Part shown: positions 1-7,806 of the stretch, in pieces
Layout of the letters: the number at the start of each line of letters is the position of its first letter
Position numbering within the stretch: position 1 is the first letter of the stretch
The notes under the pieces: generated by a model
Told to the model about the DNA's origin: nothing
Database searches by the model: none
What the model saw: only the letters and a program-made list of their open reading frames with translations
DNA from: Rubritepida flocculans DSM 14296
Lineage (GTDB): Bacteria > Pseudomonadota > Alphaproteobacteria > Acetobacterales > Acetobacteraceae
Reading direction: 5' to 3'
DNA: 64,000 nt
Assembly: GCF_000425365.1 (NCBI RefSeq)
Contig: NZ_AUDH01000015.1
Location: 19,209-83,208 of the forward strand
Made by a program: the position numbers and the translations under genes

Positions 1-67
1 CCTGCCTTATGTCCCGCCCATCCTCCGGGCGCGGGGCCTTCCCCGCCCGCCCTGCAGCCGGGCTCCG

Positions 68-1873
68 ATGACCGACACGCCGCTCCACCTCATCCGCAAC
101 TTCTCCATCGTCGCACACATCGACCACGGAAAGTCCACGCTCGCCGACCGGCTGATCCAGTTCACCGGCGCCGTCTCCGAGCGCGAGATGAAGGATCAGC
201 TCCTCGACAACATGGAGATCGAGCGCGAGCGCGGCATCACCATCAAGGCGCAGACGGTGCGGCTGCGCTACAAGGCGAAGGACGGGAACACCTACATCCT
301 CAACCTCATGGACACGCCGGGCCATGTGGACTTCGCCTACGAGGTGAGCCGCAGCCTGGCCGCCTGCGAGGGCTCGCTGCTGGTGGTGGACGCCTCCCAG
401 GGCGTGGAGGCGCAGACTCTCGCCAACGTGTATCAGGCCATCGACGCGAACCACGAGATCGTGCCGGTGCTGAACAAGATCGACCTGCCGGCGGCCGAGC
501 CCGAGCGCGTGAAGCAGCAGATCGAGGACGTGATCGGCCTCGACGCCTCCGAGGCGGTGGAGATCAGCGCCAAGACCGGCCTCAACATCGAGGGCGTGCT
601 GGAGGCGATCGTCACGAAGCTGCCCCCGCCCAAGGGCGACCCCGACGCGCCGACCAAGGCGCTGCTGGTGGATTCCTGGTACGACAGCTACCTCGGCGTG
701 GTGATCCTCGTGCGGGTGAAGGACGGGCATCTGCGCAAGGGCCAGAAGATCCGCATGATGTCCAACGGCGCCACCTACACGGTGGACCAGGTGGGCGTGT
801 TCACGCCCAAGATGGTGCCGGTGGACAGCCTCGGCCCCGGGGAGATGGGCTACCTCACCGCCGCGATGAAGACGGTGGCCGACACCTCGGTGGGCGACAC
901 CATCACCGACGACCGCAACCCGGCCCCCGAGCCGCTGCCCGGCTTCAAGCCCTCGATCCCCGTGGTGTGGTGCGGCCTCTACCCGGTGGACGCGGACGAT
1001 TTCGACAAGCTGCGCGACGCGCTGGCCAAGCTCAGGCTCAACGATTCGAGCTTCCACTACGAGCAGGAGACCTCGCTCGCCCTCGGCCTCGGCTACCGCT
1101 GCGGCTTCCTCGGCCTCCTGCACCTCGAGATCATCCAGGAACGCCTGTCGCGCGAGTTCGACCTCGACCTGATCGCGACCGCGCCCAGCGTGGTCTACAA
1201 GCTGCGGATGACGGACGGCTCGGTGCAGGAGCTGCACAACCCCGCCGACATGCCGGACCCGACCAAGATCGCCGCCATCGAGGAACCCTGGATCAAGGCC
1301 ACGATCTTCGTCCCCGACGAGCATCTGGGCGCCATCCTCACCCTCTGCAACGAACGGCGCGGGCAGCAGGTGGAGCTCACCTATGTCGGCAGCCGGGCCA
1401 TGGCCGTCTATCGCCTGCCGCTGAACGAGGTGGTGTTCGACTTCTACGACCGGCTCAAGTCCGTCAGCCGCGGCTATGCGAGCTTCGACTACGTGATGGA
1501 CGGCTATTCCGAGTCCGACCTCGTGAAGATCAGCATCCTGGTCAACAACGAGCCGGTGGACGCGCTGGCCTTCATGGCGCACCGCTCCGCCGCCGAGAAG
1601 CGCGGGCGGGCGATCTGCGAGAAGCTGAAGGAACTGATCCCGCGCCAGCTCTTCAAGATCCCGATCCAGGCGGCGATCGGCGGGCGCGTCATCGCGCGCG
1701 AGACGATCTCGGCCCTCTCCAAGGACGTCACGGCCAAGTGCTACGGCGGCGACATCACGAGAAAGCGCAAGCTTCTCGAGAAGCAGAAGGAGGGCAAGAA
1801 GAAGATGCGCCAGTTCGGCAAGGTGGAAATCCCGCAGTCCGCCTTCATCGCCGCGCTGAAGATGGACGCGTGA
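68..1873 (+). CDS. lepA: Elongation factor 4 (LepA), ribosome back-translocating GTPase
   Basis: This is a translational GTPase that acts on stalled or mis-translocated ribosomes in the cytoplasm and hydrolyses GTP. The 601-residue length matches the family norm of about 600. The G1 motif AHIDHGKST is at residues 16-24, the G2 region RGIT near 55, G3 DTPGH at 82-86 and G4 NKID at 136-139. The C-terminal half has the LepA-specific domain and ends in a lysine-rich tail ([18 protein letters not shown]) typical of EF4. The ATG at 68 gives the canonical N-terminus just before the G domain. It is followed 63 bases later by fabD on the same strand. No oddities were seen. Confidence 0.97.
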   Translation: MTDTPLHLIRNFSIVAHIDHGKSTLADRLIQFTGAVSEREMKDQLLDNMEIERERGITIKAQTVRLRYKAKDGNTYILNLMDTPGHVDFAYEVSRSLAACEGSLLVVDASQGVEAQTLANVYQAIDANHEIVPVLNKIDLPAAEPERVKQQIEDVIGLDASEAVEISAKTGLNIEGVLEAIVTKLPPPKGDPDAPTKALLVDSWYDSYLGVVILVRVKDGHLRKGQKIRMMSNGATYTVDQVGVFTPKMVPVDSLGPGEMGYLTAAMKTVADTSVGDTITDDRNPAPEPLPGFKPSIPVVWCGLYPVDADDFDKLRDALAKLRLNDSSFHYEQETSLALGLGYRCGFLGLLHLEIIQERLSREFDLDLIATAPSVVYKLRMTDGSVQELHNPADMPDPTKIAAIEEPWIKATIFVPDEHLGAILTLCNERRGQQVELTYVGSRAMAVYRLPLNEVVFDFYDRLKSVSRGYASFDYVMDGYSESDLVKISILVNNEPVDALAFMAHRSAAEKRGRAICEKLKELIPRQLFKIPIQAAIGGRVIARETISALSKDVTAKCYGGDITRKRKLLEKQKEGKKKMRQFGKVEIPQSAFIAALKMDA

Positions 1874-1936
1874 CGCCCGGTTGACACCCGCGCGGCGGGG
1901 CGCGAAGGGGCGTCACGCCACTCTCACGGAATCATC

Positions 1937-2878
1937 ATGTCGCTCGCCTTCGTCTTTCCCGGCCAGGGCAGCCAGGCCCCGGGCATGGGCCGGGACCTCG
2001 CCGACGCCTTCCCCATCGCCCGCGAAACCTTCGAGGAGGTGGACGAGGCGCTGAAGCAGAAGCTCTCGCGCCTGATCTTCGAGGGGCCGGCGGAGGAGCT
2101 CACCCTCACCGCCAACGCGCAGCCGGCGCTGATGGCCGTCTCGGTGGCCGTGACGCGGGTGCTGGCGAAGGAGGGCGGCTTCGACCTCGGCCGGCAGGTG
2201 GCGCTGGTGGCGGGCCATTCGCTCGGCGAATACAGCGCGCTGACGGCGGCGGGCTGCTTCGACCTCGCCACCGCCGCGCGGCTCCTGCGCACCCGCGGGG
2301 AGGCGATGCAGGCCGCCGTGCCGCCGGGCGAGGGCGCGATGGCCGCGCTGCTGGGCGCCGAGCCCGAGCAGGCCGCCGCCATCTGCGCCGAGGCCGCCGG
2401 GGGCGAGGTGCTGGAGGTGGCGAACGACAATGGCGGCGGCCAGGTGGTCGTCTCCGGCGCCGCGGCGGCGGTGGCGCGCGCGGTGGAGGCGGCGAAGGCC
2501 GCGGGAATCCGGCGCGCGATGATGCTGCCCGTCTCCGCCCCCTTCCATTGCGCGATGATGGCCCCGGCCGCCGAGGTGATGCGCGAGGCGCTGGGCAAGG
2601 CGGCCATGGCGCACCCGGCCGTGCCGGTCGTCGCCAACGTCACCGCCGCCCCGGTCAGCGATCCGGACACGATCCGCGAGCTTCTGGTGCGGCAGGTCAC
2701 GGGCACGGTGCGCTGGCGGGAATGCGTGGCCGCCATGGTCGCCGCCGGCTGCACGCGCTTCGCGGAGATCGGCGCGGGCAAGGTGCTGACGGGGCTGATG
2801 AAGCGCAACGCGCCCGAGGCGCAGGCGCTCGCCCTCAACACCCCGGCCGACATCGAAGCCTTCCTGAAAAGCCTCTGA
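1937..2878 (+). CDS. fabD: Malonyl-CoA:ACP transacylase FabD
   Basis: The enzyme transfers malonyl from CoA to acyl carrier protein, supplying extender units to type II fatty acid synthesis in the cytoplasm. The N-terminal motif FPGQGSQ is present. The nucleophile sits in GHSLGEYSAL with Ser95, and the downstream SAPFHC segment carries the catalytic histidine. The 313-residue length is normal. The gene is 13 bases upstream of fabG, so the two are probably cotranscribed. A TTGACA hexamer at 1881-1886 in the lepA-fabD gap could be a -35 box, but no good -10 follows it. Confidence 0.96.
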   Translation: MSLAFVFPGQGSQAPGMGRDLADAFPIARETFEEVDEALKQKLSRLIFEGPAEELTLTANAQPALMAVSVAVTRVLAKEGGFDLGRQVALVAGHSLGEYSALTAAGCFDLATAARLLRTRGEAMQAAVPPGEGAMAALLGAEPEQAAAICAEAAGGEVLEVANDNGGGQVVVSGAAAAVARAVEAAKAAGIRRAMMLPVSAPFHCAMMAPAAEVMREALGKAAMAHPAVPVVANVTAAPVSDPDTIRELLVRQVTGTVRWRECVAAMVAAGCTRFAEIGAGKVLTGLMKRNAPEAQALALNTPADIEAFLKSL

Positions 2879-2891
2879 GAGGAGCGCGCCC

Positions 2892-3629
2892 ATGTTCGAC
2901 CTGACCGGCAAGGTCGCCCTCGTCACCGGCGCGAGCTCGGGCATCGGCGTGGGCATCGCGCGGGCGCTGCACCGCCAGGGGGCGCATGTGGTGCTGACCG
3001 GCCGCCGCGAGGCGGAGCTGAAGGCGCTCGCCGCCGAGCTCGGCGCGCGGGCCGAGGCCATCGCCGCCGACCTCGCGGACCCCGCCGCCCCCGCCCTGCT
3101 GGTCGAGCAGGTGGAGGCCGCCCATGGCCGGCTCGACATCCTGGTGAACAACGCCGGCTTCACGCGCGACATGCTGGCGCTCCGCATGGGCGACGCCGAC
3201 TGGAACGCGGTGCTGGAGGTGGACCTGAACGCGCCCTTCCGGCTGGCGCGCGCCGCCCTGCGCGGCATGATGAAGCGCCGGTCGGGGCGCATCGTCTCCA
3301 TCGCCTCCATCGTCGGCGTCACCGGCAATGCGGGGCAGGCGAACTACGCCGCCGCCAAGGCGGGGCTGATCGGCATGAGCAAGTCGCTGGCGCAGGAGGT
3401 GGCGCCGCGCGGCGTGACGGTGAACGTGGTCGCGCCCGGCTTCATCGAGACGCCGATGACCGAGAAGCTGGGCGAGGCCATCAAGGCGCAGATGCTGGCG
3501 CGCATCCCGCTCGCGCGCATGGGCTCCGCCGCGGATGTGGCGGCCGCCGTGGTCTATCTGGCCTCCGACGAGGCGGCCTGGGTCACCGGCACCACGCTGC
3601 ACGTCAACGGCGGCATGGCGATGTTCTGA
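2892..3629 (+). CDS. fabG: 3-oxoacyl-ACP reductase FabG
   Basis: This NADPH-dependent short-chain dehydrogenase reduces 3-ketoacyl-ACP in fatty acid elongation. The cofactor loop GASSGIGVGIA lies near residue 13, NNAG follows, and the catalytic YAAAK has Tyr152 and Lys156. The C-terminus HVNGGMAMF is the usual FabG ending. The 245-residue length is standard. An SD-like GAGAGGAGCG precedes the ATG. The TGA stop (3627-3629) is shared with the first bases of a composite palindromic repeat. The gene lies directly after fabD and probably forms an operon with it. Confidence 0.96.
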   Translation: MFDLTGKVALVTGASSGIGVGIARALHRQGAHVVLTGRREAELKALAAELGARAEAIAADLADPAAPALLVEQVEAAHGRLDILVNNAGFTRDMLALRMGDADWNAVLEVDLNAPFRLARAALRGMMKRRSGRIVSIASIVGVTGNAGQANYAAAKAGLIGMSKSLAQEVAPRGVTVNVVAPGFIETPMTEKLGEAIKAQMLARIPLARMGSAADVAAAVVYLASDEAAWVTGTTLHVNGGMAMF

Positions 3630-3790
3630 TGCGGCCGGCATGACATGCCGGCCGTATCGCGCGCAGGGTCGCCGGGCACCCATCGAAGCTTTGCTTCGAT
3701 GGGACCCGCTGTGGCGGCTGCGCGCCAAAACACAGGCATACCAGCGGCCGCACCGGCCCCTCAGGAGTCGAAATCAGCGGCCGCTGGTAT
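3628..3790 (+). repeat. Composite palindromic repeat, copy 1 (full length)
   Basis: This is a full copy of a dispersed intergenic repeat. P1 (3628-3658) is an imperfect 31-bp palindrome built on GATGCGGCCGGCATG and its complement. A central hairpin (3679-3703) has an 11-bp stem CCCATCGAAGC and a TTT loop. A conserved linker around GTGTGGCGGCTGCGCG-type sequence follows, here starting CTGTGGCGGCTGCGCG. Module C (3738-3790) is 53 bp with arms ATACCAGCGGCCGC and GCGGCCGCTGGTAT. The first two bases of P1 are the last two bases of the fabG stop codon. No U-tract follows, so it does not look like a simple intrinsic terminator. Confidence 0.9.
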
Positions 3791-3819
3791 GATGCGGGCG
3801 GCCGAACGGCCCGCCGGGC

Positions 3820-4359
3820 TCAGCCCTTCGCCTTCAGCGCCTCCACCTCCGCCTTGAGGCGGGCGTTCTCGGCCTTCAGCGCCTCCAGTTCCGACCGGCC
3901 GGCGAAGGGGGTGAACAGGCTCATGGCGCGCTCCATCATCGCCATGTTGCGTTGGCTCATCTCCTCGAGCCCGAAGGGCTTGAAGGCCTGCTCCAGGCCG
4001 CGGCGCAGCTCCTCCTGCTGGCGGGCGAAGCCCTGCATGGTCATCTCGAGATAGCGGGGCAGCACGCCCTGCAGGCTGTCGCCGTAGAAGCCGATGAGCT
4101 GGCGCAGGAAGCTCTCCGGCAGCAGGTGGCTGCCCTTCGCTTCCTCCTCGACGATGATCTGCGTCAGCACGCCGCGCGTGATGTCCTCGCCGCTCTTCGC
4201 ATCATAGACCACGAAATCGCGCCCCTGGCGCACCATCTGCGCCAGATCCTCGAGCGTGACGTAGCTACTGCTCTCGGTGTTGTAGAGGCGGCGGTTGGCG
4301 TATTTCTTGACGACGACGGGCGGCGTCGCGGATTTCGATTCTGCCGTCTGGTCGGCCAT
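3820..4359 (-). CDS. phaR: PHA synthesis regulator PhaR
   Basis: PhaR is a DNA-binding and PHA-binding repressor that controls phasin and PHA genes. The N-terminal domain KKYANRRLYNTESSSYVTL, followed by the VYDAKSGEDITR and LTQIIVEEE segments, is the hallmark of PhaR. The C-terminus is a coiled coil (ELEALKAENARLKAEVEALK). The ATG at 4359 (MADQTAESK) was chosen over an upstream in-frame ATG because AGGGGAAGAGG lies just before it and homology begins there. This gives 179 residues. The gene is divergent from a PHA synthase/depolymerase-like gene pair, a plausible regulatory target. Confidence 0.92.
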   Translation of the reverse strand: MADQTAESKSATPPVVVKKYANRRLYNTESSSYVTLEDLAQMVRQGRDFVVYDAKSGEDITRGVLTQIIVEEEAKGSHLLPESFLRQLIGFYGDSLQGVLPRYLEMTMQGFARQQEELRRGLEQAFKPFGLEEMSQRNMAMMERAMSLFTPFAGRSELEALKAENARLKAEVEALKAKG

Positions 4360-4447
4360 GCCTCTTCCCCTGCACCTTTCGTTGCGGGGAAGCCTAGCAC
4401 GGGCGGGCGGGGATGCGATAAGCCTCTCGCCGACGACGCATCCGGCG

Positions 4448-4876
4448 ATGCACGACACCCCACGGGCATGGATGGAGCCTTCCGACGACTTCGACCGCCT
4501 GGCCGCCGACTGGATCGCGCTCTGGGAGAGCGAGATCGCGGCGCTGGCTCAGGATGCGGAACTCGCCGAGGCCTGGGCGGCGGGGGTGGCGCTGATGGCC
4601 GCCTTCTGGCGCGCGCAGGCCGCGGCGCTGGGCGCGATGGGCCGGGGGCGCGGCGATGAGCCCGCCGCCCCGCCGCGGCCCCCGCCCGCTGCCGCTGCAC
4701 CTGATGCTGGGCGGGATGCGCGGGCTTCTGGCGCTGACGATGCCGCCGCCCTCCGCGCCCGGCTTGCCGAGCTGGAGCGCCGGCTGGCCGCGGTCGAAGG
4801 CCGGCCAGGCCGAGGCGGCGCGGATCGCCGCGCGCCTCGCCGAACTGCAGGCCGCCGGCCAAAGCCGCGCCCCTGA
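4448..4876 (+). CDS. Small PHA-associated (PhaE/phasin-like) protein
   Basis: This predicted 142-residue protein starts at MHDTPRAWMEP. Its N-terminal half is rich in Trp and Ala helices (WIALWESEIAALAQDAELAEAWAAG), a Pro/Ala linker follows, and it ends with a coiled-coil segment (LRARLAELERRLAAVEG). That layout resembles PHA synthase accessory or phasin-type proteins, and the divergent phaR and the overlapping alpha/beta hydrolase gene support a role in PHA metabolism. The family is not firmly recognised. Its last 221 bases overlap the next gene in another frame, and both frames look protein-like there. The start could also be slightly downstream. Confidence 0.55.
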   Translation: MHDTPRAWMEPSDDFDRLAADWIALWESEIAALAQDAELAEAWAAGVALMAAFWRAQAAALGAMGRGRGDEPAAPPRPPPAAAAPDAGRDARASGADDAAALRARLAELERRLAAVEGRPGRGGADRRAPRRTAGRRPKPRP

Positions 4877-5882
4877 GCTGTTCCGGGCGGCCGTGCTGCG
4901 CCGCCTCTGGCGGCAGGATGCGGCGCTGCTCAGGGGCATCGCCGCCTATCGCCGCCACCCGCACCGCCGCGCGCTGGAAGACCCGCCCGTGCTGTGGCGC
5001 GAGGGCGCGGCGCGGCTGCTCGACTACGGCGGGCGGGGGCGGCCGGTGCTCTTCGTGCCCTCGCTGGTCAACCGCGCCCATGTGCTGGACCTCGACGAGG
5101 GCGCCTCGCTGCTGCGCTTCCTGCGCGCGAACGGCGTGCGGCCGCTGCTGCTCGACTGGGGCTGGCCGGGCGAGGCGGAGCGCCGCTTCACCCTGACCGA
5201 CCACATCGCCGGCCGGCTCGAACGCGCCATCCAGGCCGCGCCGCGCAACCTGGTGCTGGCGGGCTACTGCATGGGCGGGCTGCTCGCGCTCGCCGCCGCG
5301 CTGCGCCAGCCCGGGCGCGTGCGGGCGCTCGCGCTGCTCGCCACGCCCTGGGATTTCCACGCCGACTCGCAGGCGGCGGGACTCGCGCGGCTGCTGCCCG
5401 GGCTCGAGCCGCTCATGGAGCCGGCCGGCGCGCTGCCGGTGGACGCGCTGCAATGGCTTTTCGCCCTGCTCGACCCCTACGGGGTGGGCGAGAAGTTCCG
5501 CGCCTTCGGCCGGCTCGATCCCGCCTCGGCGCGGGCGCGGCGCTTCGTCGCCATCGAGGACTGGCTGAACGACGGCGTGCCGCTGGCCGCGCCCGTGGCG
5601 CGGGAGGCGATCCGCGACTGGTACGGGCGCAACGCGCCGATGCGCGGCGAATGGGCGGTGGCGGGGCTGCCCGTGACGCCCGCCGCCTGGCGTGGCCCCG
5701 CCTTCCTGGCGATTCCGGCGCGCGACCGGATCGTGCCGCCGGCGAGCGCCCGGCCGCTGGCCGCCGCCCTGCCCGCCGCCGCCCTGCATGTCGCGGAGGC
5801 GGGCCATGTCGGCATGGTGGCCGGGATGGGGGCGGAGGCCGCGCTGTGGCGGCCCCTGCTGGGCTGGATCAGGGCGCTGTGA
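4656..5882 (+). CDS. Alpha/beta hydrolase with catalytic cysteine, PhaC/PhaZ-like
   Basis: This 408-residue alpha/beta hydrolase has the lipase-like box GYCMGG with Cys205 as nucleophile. Asp357 (ARDRIVP) and His384 (EAGHVGMV) complete the triad. A cysteine nucleophile in this box is characteristic of polyhydroxyalkanoate synthases and some intracellular PHA depolymerases. The protein is shorter than class I PhaC (about 580 residues), so synthase versus depolymerase cannot be decided. The N-terminal RPLPLHL motif favours the ATG at 4656, even though this makes a 221-base overlap with the preceding small gene. The divergent phaR fits a PHA role. Confidence 0.8.
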   Translation: MSPPPRRGPRPLPLHLMLGGMRGLLALTMPPPSAPGLPSWSAGWPRSKAGQAEAARIAARLAELQAAGQSRAPELFRAAVLRRLWRQDAALLRGIAAYRRHPHRRALEDPPVLWREGAARLLDYGGRGRPVLFVPSLVNRAHVLDLDEGASLLRFLRANGVRPLLLDWGWPGEAERRFTLTDHIAGRLERAIQAAPRNLVLAGYCMGGLLALAAALRQPGRVRALALLATPWDFHADSQAAGLARLLPGLEPLMEPAGALPVDALQWLFALLDPYGVGEKFRAFGRLDPASARARRFVAIEDWLNDGVPLAAPVAREAIRDWYGRNAPMRGEWAVAGLPVTPAAWRGPAFLAIPARDRIVPPASARPLAAALPAAALHVAEAGHVGMVAGMGAEAALWRPLLGWIRAL

Positions 5883-6584
5883 TCAGGTGCCCGCGAAGAG
5901 ATACATCGGCATGGGCTGCGTCTCGTCCTTCACCCCCTTCACGCCGGGGATGCCCTCCGCCAGCACGCGCAGGCCGCGATTCACCCCCGCGTCGCGCATG
6001 AAGCCGTGGAAGGTCACGATGCCGTCCTTCACGTCCACCAGCGTGTAGAAGCTGTCGGCCCAGGGCTCCTTCTGCATGGCGGCGAGCACGGCGCGGCGGA
6101 TGCGCTCGTCCGACATCGCCTCCTCGGCCGGCGGCGGCGCGACCAGCGCGCGCAGCAGGTCGGCGCGGCTGACGATGCCGCGCAGCCGCCCTTCGCTCAC
6201 CACCAGCACGCGGCGGATGCCGCGCTCCTCCATCACATGGGCGATGTGCGCGGCCGTGTCGTCCTCGCCCACCGTCACCACGCTCGTGGTCATGATGTCG
6301 GCGGCGGTGGCGCCATGGGTGCGGGCATAGCGCTCGGCGAGCTCGGCCGGGTTGGAGAAGAGGCTCGCGAACCAGGACATGGGCTTGTCCTCCTCGCCCG
6401 CGAGGCGGCGGATCAGGTCCGCCTCGGTCACCACGCCGAGCACCTCGCCCTTCGCGCCCAGCACCGGCACGGCGCTGATGCCGCGCTCGGCCAGCAGCCG
6501 CGCGACGGCGATCACGGGCGTCTCGGGCGGCACGGTGACGACATCGGGGGTCATCAGGTCGCGCGCGGTGAGCGGGGTTTTCAT
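5883..6584 (-). CDS. CBS-pair and BON domain protein
   Basis: The product is a 233-residue cytoplasmic protein with two CBS domains (about residues 1-60 and 95-150) and a C-terminal BON domain (about 165-230, with VKDGIVTFHGFMRDAGVNRGLRV split across it). CBS pairs bind adenine nucleotides and act as energy sensors; BON domains often contact membranes. The start at 6584 (MKTPLTARDLMTPDVV) was chosen because GGAGGCCCGCC lies immediately upstream. The stop abuts the convergent hydrolase gene. The ligand and target are unknown. Confidence 0.87.
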   Translation of the reverse strand: MKTPLTARDLMTPDVVTVPPETPVIAVARLLAERGISAVPVLGAKGEVLGVVTEADLIRRLAGEEDKPMSWFASLFSNPAELAERYARTHGATAADIMTTSVVTVGEDDTAAHIAHVMEERGIRRVLVVSEGRLRGIVSRADLLRALVAPPPAEEAMSDERIRRAVLAAMQKEPWADSFYTLVDVKDGIVTFHGFMRDAGVNRGLRVLAEGIPGVKGVKDETQPMPMYLFAGT

Positions 6585-6727
6585 GGCGGGCCTCCAATGA
6601 TGGGTAAGTGCAGCCTGCCCCGGCTTGCCCGGCCGCGCCTTGCGCCAGCGCAATGGACAAGCCCCTTCCCGCGGCGGGCGGCTTCGCCTATTCCCGGGCA
6701 ACTGTCCATTTTTCCGGGAGGAGCTTC

Positions 6728-7705
6728 ATGAACGAGATCACCCGCCGCGGCGCGCTGGGCGCCGCCCTCGCCGCCCCCGCGCTCTTCGCCGCCACGGCCC
6801 GCGCGCAGGGCACGCAGATGAGCATCGCCACCGGCACCACCGGCGGGGTGTATTATCCGCTCGGCGGCGCGCTCGCGAACTATCTCACCCGCGGCATCCC
6901 CGGCGTCTCGGCCACGGCCGAGGTCACGGCCGGGTCGGTCGCCAACTTCCAGCTTCTGGGCGCGGGCCGCGCGCAGATCGTCTTCGGCCAGGTGGACGCG
7001 GCGGTGGATTCCGTGCGCGGCGCCGGGCCCTTCCGCGGCCGCGTGGTGCCCACGCGCGCCATCGCCGTGCTCTACACCAACCGCATGCAGGTGGTGACGG
7101 TGGCGGACCGCAACATCCGCTCCATGGCGGACCTGCGCGGCAAGCGCATCTCCACCGGCGCGCCGGCCTCGGCCACCGAGCTGTTCGCGCTGCGCCTGAT
7201 CGCCGCCGCGGGCCTCGACATCAACCGCGACTTCCGCGGGCGCGAGCGCCTCTCGCCGGCCGAGAGCACCAACGCCATCCGTGACGGCAAGATCGACGCC
7301 TATTTCTTCGTCTCGGGCGTGCCCACCAGCGCCATCACCGACCTCGCGGCCACGCCGGGCACGCAGCTCGTGCTGATCGACCACGCCGACCTGCTCGAGC
7401 CCATCGTGCGCGAGCACGGGCCGGTCTATTTCGCCGAGACCATCCCCGCGGGCACCTATCCGGGCCAGACCACGCCGAACCATCAGCTCTCGGTGGCCAA
7501 CATCCTCGCGGTGCGCGAGGACGCGAACCCGCAGCTCGTCACGCAGATCCTCACCGTGCTGTGGCAGAACCGCGAGGACTGGGCGCGCGTGCATTCCGCG
7601 GCGCGCGACTTCACGCTGGAGCAGCAGAAATCCGCCGCGGCGGGCGTGCCCTGGCATCCGGCGGCCGAGGCCTTCTGGCGCAACGCCGGCGCCCGCCTGA
7701 GCTGA
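6728..7705 (+). CDS. TAXI-family TRAP transporter substrate-binding protein
   Basis: This is a periplasmic solute-binding protein of 325 residues. A twin-Arg-like start (MNEITRRGALGAAL) leads into a signal peptide probably cleaved after ARA near residue 27. The mature N-terminus has the TAXI hallmark TGTTGGVYYPLGGALA. The ATG at 6728 is preceded by GGGAGGAGC. It lies about 100 bases upstream of the fused TRAP permease and surely delivers its ligand to it. The ligand is unknown; TAXI systems generally import dicarboxylates or amino acids. Confidence 0.93.
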   Translation: MNEITRRGALGAALAAPALFAATARAQGTQMSIATGTTGGVYYPLGGALANYLTRGIPGVSATAEVTAGSVANFQLLGAGRAQIVFGQVDAAVDSVRGAGPFRGRVVPTRAIAVLYTNRMQVVTVADRNIRSMADLRGKRISTGAPASATELFALRLIAAAGLDINRDFRGRERLSPAESTNAIRDGKIDAYFFVSGVPTSAITDLAATPGTQLVLIDHADLLEPIVREHGPVYFAETIPAGTYPGQTTPNHQLSVANILAVREDANPQLVTQILTVLWQNREDWARVHSAARDFTLEQQKSAAAGVPWHPAAEAFWRNAGARLS

Positions 7706-7806
7706 GCCGCGCCGAACCCCCGGGGCGCCCGGATTTCCGTCCGAGCGCCCTTTTTCCCGCGCCGCGCCCGCGCCGCTTCTCGAGCCTCCGCGCAAAGGCC
7801 CCGCCC

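Noticed and set aside
1881..1909. fabD promoter at TTGACA 1881-1886
   Set aside because: The -35 is perfect but no acceptable -10 lies 16-18 bases downstream in this GC-rich stretch.
3628..3790. Composite repeat as an integron attC site
   Set aside because: There are no RYYYAAC/GTTRRRY core sites, no integrase, and the flanking genes are ordinary chromosomal genes with their own operons.
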